Of a stretch of DNA of 64,000 nt, positions 41,389 through 50,552 are shown piece by piece. A program made the translations under genes and the position numbers. The notes below the pieces were generated by a model that saw only the letters and a list, made by a program, of their open reading frames with translations, had not been told where the DNA came from and did no database searches. Numbering within the stretch: the first letter of the stretch is position 1; every line of letters starts with the position of its first letter. The DNA is from an uncultured Eubacteriales bacterium (lineage in GTDB: Bacteria; Bacillota; Clostridia; Christensenellales; Aristaeellaceae): NCBI GenBank assembly GCA_902785105.1, contig CACZXF010000008.1, positions 1 to 64,000 on the forward strand. The letters are read 5' to 3'.

Positions 41389-43329
41389 ATGAAAAAAGCG
41401 ATGTGCCTTATTCTGACTGTGCTTTTATTATGCACTGGACTTTCGACGATGGCTGAAGAACAAAGCAAAAATATGGGCGAAATGAAGATGACCCTCATCA
41501 ATGCCCTGCCAGAGCAGGGATGGCAGAAAAGCGCCGTGTTCCCGGACCGCAAGGGCTGCACGGATGACACGCTGGCGATGAACAGCAGGGTGAGCTATCA
41601 GGGCTTTCACGGACAGGGGAATCTGTATCTTGAAATCTCTGAGGCGGTCGAGAGCTTTGTGCTGTATGTCAACAATACAAAGATCGACACCTCGGAGGTG
41701 ACCGGCGGTGTCTGGTCGCTGGACATCCCGGAGGCGGCGGTGGACGGCGTGAACACGGTACAGGTCTCGAATATACTGCCGCTGGGACTAAAGGAGGCCG
41801 TAAAGGTCTATATCCCCTACCCTTTGGTGCTGGAAGGCGACGGGCTGGAGGGTATACATCCCGAAGCGCTGCGGCTGGTGGAGGACATCATACAGACCGA
41901 CATCGAACACGGCTTCACCAGCGCCCAGCTTGCCATCGTGAAGAACGGTCGGCTGGTCTATGAAAACGCCTGGGGACGGGTCAACAGCTACAATCCCGAC
42001 GGGACACCCAACACGGAAAGCCCGTTAGTGACCACGGAAACGCTCTACGACCTGGCGAGCGTGACCAAGATGTTTTCGGTCAACTATGCTGTGCAGAAGC
42101 TGGTGATGGACGGGGCGCTGGATCTCAATACCCCAATCGTAGAGATCCTGGGTGATGCCTTCACGGAGGATACGCTGGACATCACCTATGTCGGCGTCGA
42201 GGATGTCCCCGATCACGAGACCCAGGTGGCCTGGAAGAGGACACTGACGTCTCGGGACCTTCTGAGGCATCAGGGCGGCTTCCCCATCGGTCCTCATTAC
42301 GACAACCCGGATTACGACATGGCAACGGATGCCCAGGGGCTGCCGGGCTGCAATCTCTGCTATGCCAACAACCGGGCGGATACGCTGAAGGCCATCTTTA
42401 AGACGCCGCTGCTCTACGCGCCGGGTTCCCGGACGGTCTATTCCGATGTCGATTACATGCTGCTCTGCTTCGTCGTGGAGCAGGTCACCGGCCAGCGGCT
42501 GGACGATTACATGCGGGAGACCTTCTACGCGCCTCTGGGGCTTCATCACATCACCTATCTGCCGCTGGAAAACGGCTTTGCCCCGGAGGACTGCGCGGCC
42601 ACGGAGCTGAACGGCAATACACGGGACGGCAATGTGTACTTCGAGGGCATCCGCACCGAGACCCTCCAGGGGCAGGTCCACGACGAGCGGGCGGCCATCT
42701 GCATGGAGGGCGTGTCCGGCCACGCGGGACTGTTCGCCAATGCCAGGGACTTGGCGAAGCTGGCAAGCGTGATGCTCACCGGCGGCTATGGGGAGCATCG
42801 CTTCTTCTCCCGGAATGTCATGGACCTGTTCACCGCGCCCAAGGCCGCCTATTTCGGCCAGTGGGGGCTGGGCTGGTGGCGTCAGGGCGACGACCAGCGT
42901 TCCTGGTACTACGGCGGCGAGGCCGCGCCTTCCACCGTCGGCCATCAGGGCTGGACCGGTACGCTGGCGATGATCGATCCTTCCCGAAACCTTGTGATCG
43001 TCTATCTGACCAACAAGATCAACAGCCCCGTCCTCAGTCCGGACAATCTGAATAAGTTCCACGGGAGCTGTTATACCGCGTCGTCGCTGGGCTTCGTACC
43101 CCAGCTCCTGTCCATCGGCATGGATGATGACGGCGATATCTCCGGTCAGCTTCTCGACCTTTTGGCCGACATGGCCGCCGAGAGCATGAAGCTGATTCCG
43201 GAGAACGCGGACCAGGATGAACCCCACGTGAAAAACAGTCAGAGTAAAATCGACGTCTTGCGCACATGGGCCAGAGGCGATGAAGCATATCTCGCCTTCG
43301 CAGACAAACTCGATGCAATGTTGCCATGA
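41389..43329 (+). CDS. Secreted serine hydrolase of the beta-lactamase/PBP4*-like family
   Basis: 646 residues. Signal peptide (MKKAMCLILTVLLLCTGLSTMA). An N-terminal beta region of about 130 residues precedes a class C beta-lactamase-fold domain. Its catalytic SxxK is in LASVTKMFS, the YxN position reads YSD in TVYSDVDY, and the third motif is HQG in VGHQGWTGT. Such proteins are D-amino-acid peptidases or esterases at the cell wall; no antibiotic role is implied. A long insertion (about 255-340) is present. It is monocistronic with its own promoter. Confidence 0.85.
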   Translation: MKKAMCLILTVLLLCTGLSTMAEEQSKNMGEMKMTLINALPEQGWQKSAVFPDRKGCTDDTLAMNSRVSYQGFHGQGNLYLEISEAVESFVLYVNNTKIDTSEVTGGVWSLDIPEAAVDGVNTVQVSNILPLGLKEAVKVYIPYPLVLEGDGLEGIHPEALRLVEDIIQTDIEHGFTSAQLAIVKNGRLVYENAWGRVNSYNPDGTPNTESPLVTTETLYDLASVTKMFSVNYAVQKLVMDGALDLNTPIVEILGDAFTEDTLDITYVGVEDVPDHETQVAWKRTLTSRDLLRHQGGFPIGPHYDNPDYDMATDAQGLPGCNLCYANNRADTLKAIFKTPLLYAPGSRTVYSDVDYMLLCFVVEQVTGQRLDDYMRETFYAPLGLHHITYLPLENGFAPEDCAATELNGNTRDGNVYFEGIRTETLQGQVHDERAAICMEGVSGHAGLFANARDLAKLASVMLTGGYGEHRFFSRNVMDLFTAPKAAYFGQWGLGWWRQGDDQRSWYYGGEAAPSTVGHQGWTGTLAMIDPSRNLVIVYLTNKINSPVLSPDNLNKFHGSCYTASSLGFVPQLLSIGMDDDGDISGQLLDLLADMAAESMKLIPENADQDEPHVKNSQSKIDVLRTWARGDEAYLAFADKLDAMLP

Positions 43330-43343
43330 TATGATATATTTTT

Positions 43344-43501
43344 GCAACTATTCAGTCGACCCCTGTAAATTGGGATTTGTCGGGGAGTCAAACCAACCTT
43401 GTAGGGGCGCCGTTTCGGCGCCCGCCCCCAACGAAACGCATCGTCCTACCCGGCGGGCGGCGCAACGCCGCCCCTGTTTAACGACAGGACTAAATAATTA
43501 C
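43344..43501. repeat. Type A element between the serine hydrolase and flavorubredoxin genes
   Basis: Left tip GCAACTATTCAGTC, right tip (minus strand) GTAATTATTTAGTCC. The cargo is the same GGCGCCG-TTT-CGGCGCC and GGGCGGCG-CAA-CGCCGCC pair as at 25232, in the same orientation. The flanks ATATTTTT (43336-43343) and ATATAATT (43502-43509) agree at 6 of 8 positions, a likely degraded target duplication. Confidence 0.78.
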
Positions 43502-43527
43502 ATATAATTTTTATAGGAGGCGAAATC

Positions 43528-45039
43528 ATGAGCGGTGAACTGACAAGGCGCAATTTTCTGAAGACCGCGGCGGTCGGCGCGGCGGGGGTGGCGGCGGCGG
43601 GAATCCTTGGCGGCTCGCCCTTCTCGGCCAGGGCTGAGGAGGCGGAGGCCAAGGCATTTGAGGGCAAGAAGAAGTTCGCTGGCATCGGCAGCGTGCGGAT
43701 GGTGGCGGAGGATGTGGCCTATCTGGGCGTCAGCGACCGGCGGATACAACTCTTTGAGAACGTGTATCCCATCCCCCGGGGTGTGGCGTACAATTCTTAT
43801 CTGCTGCTGGACGAGAAGACCGCGCTGGTGGACACGGTGGACCGGTCCGTCACAGGCCAATTCTTCGAGAACCTGGTGGCCGCGCTGGACGACAGGCCGC
43901 TGGACTACCTCATCGTGAACCACATGGAACCGGACCACAGCTCCGCCATCTCAGAGGTGCTGGTACGCTATCCCGACGTGAAGGTGGTCTGTACCGCGGC
44001 GGCGGCGGTGATACTGAACCAGTTCTTCGCCTGCGATATCTCTGACCGCGCGATACTCGTCGGCGAGGGCGATACGCTCTCCACCGGCAAACACACGCTG
44101 ACCTTCGTCATGGCGCCCATGGTCCACTGGCCGGAGGTCATGATGACCTACGACGACGTCCACGGCATACTCTTCTCCGCCGACGCCTTCGGCAGCTTCG
44201 GCGCGCTGAACGGCAACCTGTTCGCGGACGAGGTGGACTTTGAGAAGGACTGGCTGCCCGACGCCCGGCGATATTACTGTAACATCGTCGGCAAGTACGG
44301 CGATCAGGTACAGGCTGTGCTGGCGAAGGCAGGGACGGTGGACATCCGGATGCTCTGTCCCACCCACGGCCCGGTGTGGCGTGAGAATCTGGGCTGGATC
44401 ATCGAGAAGTATAGCCTCTGGAGCAGCTATACCCCGGAGGAGCCGGCCGTGATGGTGGTCTATGGCTCCATCTACGGTGGCACGGAGAGCGCCGCCAACG
44501 CGCTGGCCGCGAAGATTTCCCACGCGGGCGTTGTCAACGTGGCGGTGTACGACGTCTCCAAGACCCATGTCAGTGAGCTCATCGGCGAGGCCTTCCGTTG
44601 CAGCCACATCGTGCTGGCCTCCATCACCTACAACATGGGGATATTCACGCCGATGAAGAACTTCCTGCTGGACCTTGAAGCCCATAACCTGCAAAACCGC
44701 GCCTTCGCGCTGGTGGAAAACGGCTCCTGGTCTCCCGCGGCTGGCGGACTGATGAAGGAGATCATCGACCGGTTGAAGGGGGCGAGCTATGTGGGCGACC
44801 TGGTGACCATACTCTCTTCCCCCGATGCCAAAGACGCTGCCGCGCTGGACGCGCTGGGGGAGGCTGTGGCCAACTCCGTGCTCTACGGCGAAGCCGAAGC
44901 CACTCCCGCTGAAGAAGCTGCCCCCGCCCGCTGGGTCTGCAAGATCTGCGGCTATGTCTACGAGGGCGATACCGTCCCCGAGGACTATAAATGCCCCCTC
45001 TGCGGCGCAGGCGCGGATATGTTTGAGAAGGAGGAGTGA
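43528..45039 (+). CDS. Flavodiiron protein fused to rubredoxin, with an N-terminal Tat signal
   Basis: 503 residues. The N-terminus reads TRRNFLKTAAVGAAGVAAAG with an AxA-like site, a standard twin-arginine signal. A metallo-beta-lactamase-like diiron domain follows (HMEPDH, a His in MVHWPE, the Asp of SADAFG, a His in CPTHGPVW). Then come a flavodoxin domain (VVYGSIYGGTESAANAL) and a C-terminal rubredoxin (WVCKICGYVYEG... YKCPLCGAGAD). Flavodiiron proteins reduce O2 or NO using FMN and di-iron. They are usually cytoplasmic, so the export signal is unexpected. Its presence fits an anaerobe needing oxygen defence. Confidence 0.9.
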   Translation: MSGELTRRNFLKTAAVGAAGVAAAGILGGSPFSARAEEAEAKAFEGKKKFAGIGSVRMVAEDVAYLGVSDRRIQLFENVYPIPRGVAYNSYLLLDEKTALVDTVDRSVTGQFFENLVAALDDRPLDYLIVNHMEPDHSSAISEVLVRYPDVKVVCTAAAAVILNQFFACDISDRAILVGEGDTLSTGKHTLTFVMAPMVHWPEVMMTYDDVHGILFSADAFGSFGALNGNLFADEVDFEKDWLPDARRYYCNIVGKYGDQVQAVLAKAGTVDIRMLCPTHGPVWRENLGWIIEKYSLWSSYTPEEPAVMVVYGSIYGGTESAANALAAKISHAGVVNVAVYDVSKTHVSELIGEAFRCSHIVLASITYNMGIFTPMKNFLLDLEAHNLQNRAFALVENGSWSPAAGGLMKEIIDRLKGASYVGDLVTILSSPDAKDAAALDALGEAVANSVLYGEAEATPAEEAAPARWVCKICGYVYEGDTVPEDYKCPLCGAGADMFEKEE

Positions 45040-45044
45040 TCGAA

Positions 45045-45139
45045 GTAGTTCAGACTTAACGATCAATTGGGATTTGTTGGGACGTTTGTTTAAGGCCACC
45101 TCAACAAATTCCAATTTGTCAGAAGAATAATATAGTTAC
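45045..45139. repeat. Minimal element with terminal repeats and almost no cargo
   Basis: GATCAATTGGGATTTGTTGG at the left and, on the other strand, GACAAATTGGAATTTGTTGA at the right, only about 30 bp apart. The outer right tip is GTAACTAT and the outer left tip GTAGTTCAG. It is probably a deletion derivative. Confidence 0.65.
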
Positions 45140-45193
45140 ATTTTATCTTCACATTTCCGAGTATGACGACAATAGTATCAGGAGGAAAACAAT

Positions 45194-45715
45194 ATGTTTG
45201 TTTTGAGTATAATCATGGGTATCTTAATGATCATCGGCGGCTTTTCCTGCATGTTTACGCCTCTGGCGACATTTTTACAGACCGGTATATACATTGGCGT
45301 GATGATGTTTGTCTACGGCGTAATAGGAATTGCTCGCGGCATCAGACGGGAAGCCCAGACGCTGGAGGTCGTCTTCGCGGTGCTTGCGCTGATCGTGGGT
45401 CTGATCTCCATCTTCCGTCCGGGCAGCACGCTGATATTTGACGGCATAATCCTCAATCTGATCGCAGTCTGGTATGTGGCCCAGGGCATCAGCTCCATCG
45501 TATTGGCATTTCAGACCAGAGAACAGTTCAGCGGGTGGGTTTTGATACTGATTACGGGCATACTGAGCCTGGTACTGGGTATTTATTCCTTTGCCCACCC
45601 GATGGTGACCGCCCTTACCGCAGGCATACTGATCGGCATGTACTTCGTTGAAACCGGCATCAATATGATCGCTTTGGCAGTGGCCGCAAATTCCATCCAA
45701 TCGTATCGACGCTAA
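45194..45715 (+). CDS. DUF308/HdeD-like membrane protein
   Basis: 173 residues with six hydrophobic segments in three pairs (for example IIMGILMIIGGFSCMF and GWVLILITGILSLVLGIYSF), the pattern of DUF308 (HdeD-like) proteins. In enteric bacteria HdeD aids acid resistance; no function is known for the clostridial members. AGGAGG precedes ATG 45194. It has its own terminator. Confidence 0.78.
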   Translation: MFVLSIIMGILMIIGGFSCMFTPLATFLQTGIYIGVMMFVYGVIGIARGIRREAQTLEVVFAVLALIVGLISIFRPGSTLIFDGIILNLIAVWYVAQGISSIVLAFQTREQFSGWVLILITGILSLVLGIYSFAHPMVTALTAGILIGMYFVETGINMIALAVAANSIQSYRR

Positions 45716-45729
45716 TCCAGATTTTTATA

Positions 45730-45772
45730 CCCGTTCGCGTGGAAGCTCCACCCGTGAACGGGTTTTATTTTT
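45730..45772 (+). terminator. Terminator of the DUF308 gene
   Basis: CCCGTTC-G-CGTGG and CCAC-CC-GTGAACGGG pair as a long stem, followed by TTTTATTTTTATTT. Confidence 0.85.
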
Positions 45773-45849
45773 ATTTAATATACTTTCCATGCAGTCCGGC
45801 GCAAAATCTGATATAATGCTATAGGTATGGTTTATTAACAGGAGTTACG

Positions 45850-45878
45850 TTGACTTTAGTATGCTAAAGTACTAAAAT
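45850..45878 (+). promoter_or_regulatory. Promoter of the histidine operon
   Basis: TTGACT at 45850-45855, a 17-bp spacer and TAAAAT at 45873-45878, 28 bp before hisZ. A second TATAAT at 45812-45817 without a clear -35 lies upstream. Confidence 0.7.
45853..45870. promoter_or_regulatory. Palindromic operator in the his promoter spacer (HisR/YerC candidate)
   Basis: ACTTTAGTATGCTAAAGT pairs at 8 of 9 positions and fills the gap between -35 and -10, an ideal repressor site. TrpR-like HisR (YerC) proteins are known to regulate his genes in Bacillota; that this is their site is inferred from position and symmetry. Confidence 0.6.
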
Positions 45879-45906
45879 ATCGTATCATCAAGCATGGAGG
45901 TCTGCT

Positions 45907-46998
45907 ATGACCATGAATCCTTTGGGCTATCCGCTGAAGCGCGAGGAGCGCGTGCTGTTTGGGCTTCGGGCGTTGTATCAGCGGCACGGCTACCGGCAAT
46001 ACAAGATGGGCAAGTTTGAGGAATACGACCTCTATGCCCGGAACAAAGATTTTCTGGTGTCCGACGGCATCATCACCTTTACGGACACGGACGGGCGGCT
46101 GATGGCCTTAAAGCCGGACGTGACGCTCTCCATCATCAAAAATACGAAGGATGTGGAAGATCAGGTTCAGAAGGTCTGCTATTCCGAAAACGTCTACCGC
46201 ATTTCCGGCTCCACCCGTCAGTTCAAGGAGCTGATGCAGACGGGGCTGGAGTGCATCGGCGATGTGGATCTATACAGCCTCTGCGAGGTCATCGCGCTGG
46301 CGGCGGAGAGCCTGGATCTGATCGACGCGGACAACGTGCTGGAGCTGTCCCACATGGGCGTGGTGTCCGCGCTGGTCAATACGCTGGATCTTGACCCGGA
46401 CGAGCGCGCGGCGGCGCTTCAGTGCATCGGCGAGAAGAACATCGACGGGCTGAAGAAGCTGTGCCCCGGAAAGGACGTCGCGGGGGTGGAGAAACTGATC
46501 TCCGCTCATGGCGCGCCGAAAGCGGTCATTGAGGCATTGAGGCCCTTCTGCGGCCAGGGGCTGGCGAAGGCGGCGCTGGACGAGCTGGAGACGGTGACCC
46601 GGCTGCTGAACCGGCACAATGTGCAGTTGGACTTCTCCATCGTCAACGATATGAACTATTACAACGGCATCGTGTTTCAGGGCTACATCCACGGAATTCC
46701 CACAGGCGTGCTGTCTGGCGGGCAGTATGACCGGCTGATGCAGCGGATGGGCCGGGAATCCCGGGCCGTGGGCTTCGCCATCTACATGGACCTGCTGGAA
46801 CGGCTGGATAAGGAGTCGCGGCCCTATGATGTGGACGTGCTGCTGCTCTACGACGCCTCGGCGGACGTGGCGGCGCTTTCGCAGGCGGTTGAAGTGCTGA
46901 CCAAAGACGGAAGCACCGTTACCGCTCAAAGGGCCATTCCCGACAAGCTGAAATACAGGAAGCTCGTGAAATTTGAAGGAGGGAAGATCATTGATTAA
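45907..46998 (+). CDS. hisZ: ATP phosphoribosyltransferase regulatory subunit HisZ
   Basis: 363 residues. Class II HisRS-like fold: LKPDVTLSIIKN, YRISGSTRQFKELMQTGLECIG, and GVLSGGQYDRLMQRMGRESRAVGFAI. The dedicated HisRS catalytic and tRNA-anticodon features are missing, and the gene precedes a short-form hisG, which needs HisZ for activity and histidine feedback. It opens the operon. Confidence 0.93.
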   Translation: MTMNPLGYPLKREERVLFGLRALYQRHGYRQYKMGKFEEYDLYARNKDFLVSDGIITFTDTDGRLMALKPDVTLSIIKNTKDVEDQVQKVCYSENVYRISGSTRQFKELMQTGLECIGDVDLYSLCEVIALAAESLDLIDADNVLELSHMGVVSALVNTLDLDPDERAAALQCIGEKNIDGLKKLCPGKDVAGVEKLISAHGAPKAVIEALRPFCGQGLAKAALDELETVTRLLNRHNVQLDFSIVNDMNYYNGIVFQGYIHGIPTGVLSGGQYDRLMQRMGRESRAVGFAIYMDLLERLDKESRPYDVDVLLLYDASADVAALSQAVEVLTKDGSTVTAQRAIPDKLKYRKLVKFEGGKIID

Positions 46999-47617
46999 CG
47001 TGGCGCTGCCCAAGGGGCGGCTGGGCGAGAAGGTCTATGCCATGTTCGCCGCCGCGGGCTATGAATGTCCCTCCATACTGGAAAACAATCGAAAGCTGAT
47101 CTTTGAAAACGAGGCAGCGGGGGTGCGCTACTTCTGGGTAAAGCCCTCGGACGTGGCGATCTACGTCGAGCGCGGCGCGGCGGACATCGGCGTGGCGGGC
47201 AAGGACATATTGCTGGAATACCGGCCTGACGTCTATGAATTGTTGGATCTGAACCTCGGCAGGTGCCGCATGGCCGTGGCCGCGAAGAAGGACTTCCGGG
47301 ACGACACAGAAAAGACGCTGCGCGTCGCCACAAAGTTCACCCGCATCGCCCGTGAATACTACGCGGGGCTGGGGCGGGACATCGACATCATCCATCTGAA
47401 CGGCTCCATCGAAATCGCGCCCATCCTGGGCCTGTCGGATGTCATCGTGGACATCGTGGAGACGGGCAAGACGTTACTGGAAAACAACCTTGAGCCGGTG
47501 GAGACCATCGTGCCCATTTCGGCGCGGCTCATCGCCAACAAAGCCAGCTTCAAATTCAACGCTTCTACCATAGAGGCCATCGCGGAAGGGCTGAAAGGAC
47601 AGATCAAGTATGATTAG
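46991..47617 (+). CDS. hisG: ATP phosphoribosyltransferase catalytic subunit, short form
   Basis: 208 residues from a TTG start at 46991. GAAGGAGGG lies 6-7 nt upstream and the sequence from here (MINVALPKGRLGEK) fits the family; it overlaps the hisZ stop by 8 nt. Motifs include VGVAGKDILLE-like DIGVAGKDILLEY and the PRPP loop DIVETGKTLLENNL. The short form lacks the regulatory ACT-like C-terminus. It catalyses the first step of histidine synthesis with HisZ. Confidence 0.94.
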   Translation: MINVALPKGRLGEKVYAMFAAAGYECPSILENNRKLIFENEAAGVRYFWVKPSDVAIYVERGAADIGVAGKDILLEYRPDVYELLDLNLGRCRMAVAAKKDFRDDTEKTLRVATKFTRIAREYYAGLGRDIDIIHLNGSIEIAPILGLSDVIVDIVETGKTLLENNLEPVETIVPISARLIANKASFKFNASTIEAIAEGLKGQIKYD

Positions 47618-48881
47618 GATCATGAAATACGGCGAGGTCGCCAACGAGGATATTTTCGCCCGTGTAGTGCCGGAGGTGGACGTTCAGAAGATCGTTTCGG
47701 ACATCATCGCGGACGTTCGCGCCCGGGGTGACGTCGCTCTAAAGGAATACTGCGCGAAATTCGACGGAGTGAAGCTGGACAATCTGGAGGTCTCCGCCGA
47801 CGAGCTGGAGGAGGCCCTCTGGCAGGTGGAGCCGGAGTTTATCGAGGTGCTTGAAACCGCCGCAGCGAACATCCGTCAGTTCCACGAAAAGCAGGTGCGC
47901 AACAGCTTCATCATCACCGAGCGCGAGGGCGTGGTGATGGGCCAGAAGGTGACGCCGCTGGATCGGGTGGGCCTGTACGTCCCCGGTGGCACGGCGGCTT
48001 ATCCGTCCACGGTGCTGATGGATGCCATCCCCGCGAAGATCGCTGGGTGTAAGGAGATCGTCATCACCACCCCGCCGGGGAAGGATGGTAAGATCAATCC
48101 CGCCATACTGGCCGCCGCCAAGGTGGCCGGGGTGAACCGCGTATTCAAGATGGGCGGCGCCCAAGCTGTGGCGGCGCTGGCCTATGGCACAAAGACCATC
48201 CCCTGCGTGGACAAGATCGTCGGCCCCGGCAATGCCTTTGTGGCCGAGGCGAAGAAGCAGGTGTTCGGGCGGGTCGCCATCGACATGATCGCGGGGCCCA
48301 GTGAAATCCTCGTGGTGGCCGACGGGAACAGCAATCCCCGCCACGTCGCCGCCGACCTGCTGAGCCAGGCCGAGCACGACAAGCTGGCCTCTGCCGTGCT
48401 GGTTACGGATTCCATGGCACTGGCCGAGGCCGTCCGGGATGAGATCGAGCGGCAGGTGCGGCTGCTGCCCAGGGTGGAGATCGCCTCGGCGTCCATCGAC
48501 AAGAACGGCAAGATCATCGTCGCGGATACTTTGGATAAGGCCATCGACATCGCCAACGCCCTGGCCCCGGAGCACCTCGAATTGTGCGTTGACAATCCCT
48601 TCGACTATCTGGACAAGGTACGCCACGCCGGCTCCATCTTCATGGGCCGAAGCTGCCCCGAGGCACTGGGCGACTATCTGGCAGGTCCCAACCACACCCT
48701 GCCCACCGGCGGCACCGCCCGGTTCTACAGCCCGCTGTCCGTGGACGATTTCGTCAAGAAGTCCCAGTACACCTACTTCACTCGGGATGCCCTCGCCGCC
48801 GTCAAGGACAAGGTGGCCATGTTCGCGGAGAAGGAAGGGCTTTCGGGACACGCGCGGAGCGTGCTGACGCGGTTCGAATAA
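47610..48881 (+). CDS. hisD: Histidinol dehydrogenase
   Basis: 423 residues. Family motifs: VPGGTAAYPSTVLMDAIPAK, GGAQAVAALAYGT, VGPGNAFVAEAKKQVFG, IDMIAGPSEILVVAD, SQAEHD, and FMGRSCPEALGDYLAGPNHT. It oxidises L-histidinol to histidine with NAD+, the last step. Overlaps hisG by 8 nt. Confidence 0.97.
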   Translation: MIRIMKYGEVANEDIFARVVPEVDVQKIVSDIIADVRARGDVALKEYCAKFDGVKLDNLEVSADELEEALWQVEPEFIEVLETAAANIRQFHEKQVRNSFIITEREGVVMGQKVTPLDRVGLYVPGGTAAYPSTVLMDAIPAKIAGCKEIVITTPPGKDGKINPAILAAAKVAGVNRVFKMGGAQAVAALAYGTKTIPCVDKIVGPGNAFVAEAKKQVFGRVAIDMIAGPSEILVVADGNSNPRHVAADLLSQAEHDKLASAVLVTDSMALAEAVRDEIERQVRLLPRVEIASASIDKNGKIIVADTLDKAIDIANALAPEHLELCVDNPFDYLDKVRHAGSIFMGRSCPEALGDYLAGPNHTLPTGGTARFYSPLSVDDFVKKSQYTYFTRDALAAVKDKVAMFAEKEGLSGHARSVLTRFE

Positions 48882-48901
48882 ATGCGACGGGAGTGTTTGC
48901 C

Positions 48902-49960
48902 ATGAGCCGGTATCTCATCGATCAATACCAGTCCCTTGAGGTCTACGTCCCCGGCGAGCAGCCGCGGGACATGCAATATGTAAAGCTGAACACCAATGAA
49001 AGCCCCTATCCTCCCTCCCCCGCCGTGATCGACGCGGTGACAAAAGAAGCAGGACGCTTACAGCTCTATTCCGACCCCACTTTGATGGAGCTTCGGGAGG
49101 CCATCGCGGGCCTGTACGGCGTGAAGCGGGAAAACGTCTACGCCTCCAACGGCTCCGACGACATACTGAACTTCGCCTTCATGGCCTTCGCGGGCAAGGG
49201 CGGCAGGGCATATTTCCCGGACATCAGCTACGGTTTTTACAAGGTGTTCGGCGACCTGCATGGTGTGAATTATACCACCATCCCGCTGGAGGAAGATTTC
49301 TCTATCGACCCCGAAAAGTATCATAATCTCGACGGGCTGGTGGTCATCGCCAACCCCAACGCGCCCACGGGCGTGGCGCTTTCGGTGGAAGAGATCGAGG
49401 GGATCGTGAAGTCCAATCCGAACAATGTCGTTTTAATTGACGAAGCCTATGTGGACTTCGGCGGGGAATCCTGCGTGGGACTGACAACGAAATATGATAA
49501 CCTGCTGGTGTGCCAGACCTTCTCCAAGTCCCGCAGCATGGCCGGCGCTCGGCTGGGCTTCGCCATCGCCGACGCGGGGCTCATCGGCGATCTGGACAGG
49601 ATTCGCAATACCACCAACCCCTACAACGTCAACCGCATGACGCTGTCGGCGGGTGTGGCGGCCATCCAAGACAACGATTATTACATGGACAACTGCCGCA
49701 AAATCGAGGCCACCCGTGCCGAGACCGTGCGCCGCCTGGAGGGGCTGGGCTTCACCGTCATACCGTCCAAGGCCAACTTCATTTTTGCGAAATCGGACAA
49801 GGTTGACGGCGGGACGCTGTATAGGGAATTGAAATCGCGGGGCGTACTGGTGCGGCACTTTGAGAGTCCGCGCATCAAGGATTTCAACCGCATCACCATC
49901 GGCACGCCGGAGCAGATGGACGTGCTCGTTACAAAAATCAAGGAAATTCTGGGGGTGTGA
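48902..49960 (+). CDS. hisC: Histidinol-phosphate aminotransferase
   Basis: 352 residues from ATG 48902 (GACGGGAG 8 nt upstream; a GTG 9 nt earlier is less likely). Fold type I PLP enzyme: KLNTNESPYPPSP, SNGSDDILN, NPNAPTG, DEAYVDFG, and the PLP lysine in TFSKSRSMAGARLGFA. It transaminates imidazole acetol phosphate to histidinol phosphate. Confidence 0.95.
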   Translation: MSRYLIDQYQSLEVYVPGEQPRDMQYVKLNTNESPYPPSPAVIDAVTKEAGRLQLYSDPTLMELREAIAGLYGVKRENVYASNGSDDILNFAFMAFAGKGGRAYFPDISYGFYKVFGDLHGVNYTTIPLEEDFSIDPEKYHNLDGLVVIANPNAPTGVALSVEEIEGIVKSNPNNVVLIDEAYVDFGGESCVGLTTKYDNLLVCQTFSKSRSMAGARLGFAIADAGLIGDLDRIRNTTNPYNVNRMTLSAGVAAIQDNDYYMDNCRKIEATRAETVRRLEGLGFTVIPSKANFIFAKSDKVDGGTLYRELKSRGVLVRHFESPRIKDFNRITIGTPEQMDVLVTKIKEILGV

Positions 49961-49964
49961 CGCC

Positions 49965-50552
49965 ATGCGCGAGGCAGAGATCACCCGCCGCACGGCGGAG
50001 ACAGACATCCATTTGAAATTGAAACTGGACGGCACGGGCAAATCGGAGATCGACACCGGCTGCGGCTTCATGAACCACATGCTGACGCTGTTTGCCAGAC
50101 ACGGGCGCTTTGATTTGAATGTGAAATGCCTGGGCGACACTGACGTGGACGACCACCACAGCGTGGAGGACATCGGCATCTGCCTGGGGCAGGCGTTTGC
50201 GCAGGCGCTGGGCGACATGGGCGGCATCTGCCGCTACGGCAGTACCATCCTCCCCATGGACGAGGCGCTGATGCTGACCGCCGTGGACATCTCGGGGCGG
50301 GCCCATCTGAGCTACGAGGCGAACATCCCGACCCAGAAGATCGGCACCTTCGACACCGAACTGGTCAAGGAATTTTGGCTGGGCTTTGTGCGCAAGGCCA
50401 ATGTGACGCTGCACATCCGCCAGCTCGCTGGGGAGAACAGCCACCACATCGTCGAGGGCATGTTCAAATCCGCCGCCCGCACCTTCCGCGCTGCCTGTGC
50501 GGTGGACGCGGCGCTGAACGGGGAGATCCCGTCCACGAAGGGAGTATTATGA
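49965..50552 (+). CDS. hisB: Imidazoleglycerol-phosphate dehydratase
   Basis: 195 residues from ATG 49965, 4 bp after hisC. Metal-binding motifs DTGCGFMNHMLTLFARHG, DDHHSVEDIGI, SGRAHLSYE and NSHHIVEGMFKSAART are present. Monofunctional dehydratase without the phosphatase domain, so histidinol-phosphatase must be encoded elsewhere; no hisJ/hisN is in this operon. Confidence 0.96.
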   Translation: MREAEITRRTAETDIHLKLKLDGTGKSEIDTGCGFMNHMLTLFARHGRFDLNVKCLGDTDVDDHHSVEDIGICLGQAFAQALGDMGGICRYGSTILPMDEALMLTAVDISGRAHLSYEANIPTQKIGTFDTELVKEFWLGFVRKANVTLHIRQLAGENSHHIVEGMFKSAARTFRAACAVDAALNGEIPSTKGVL

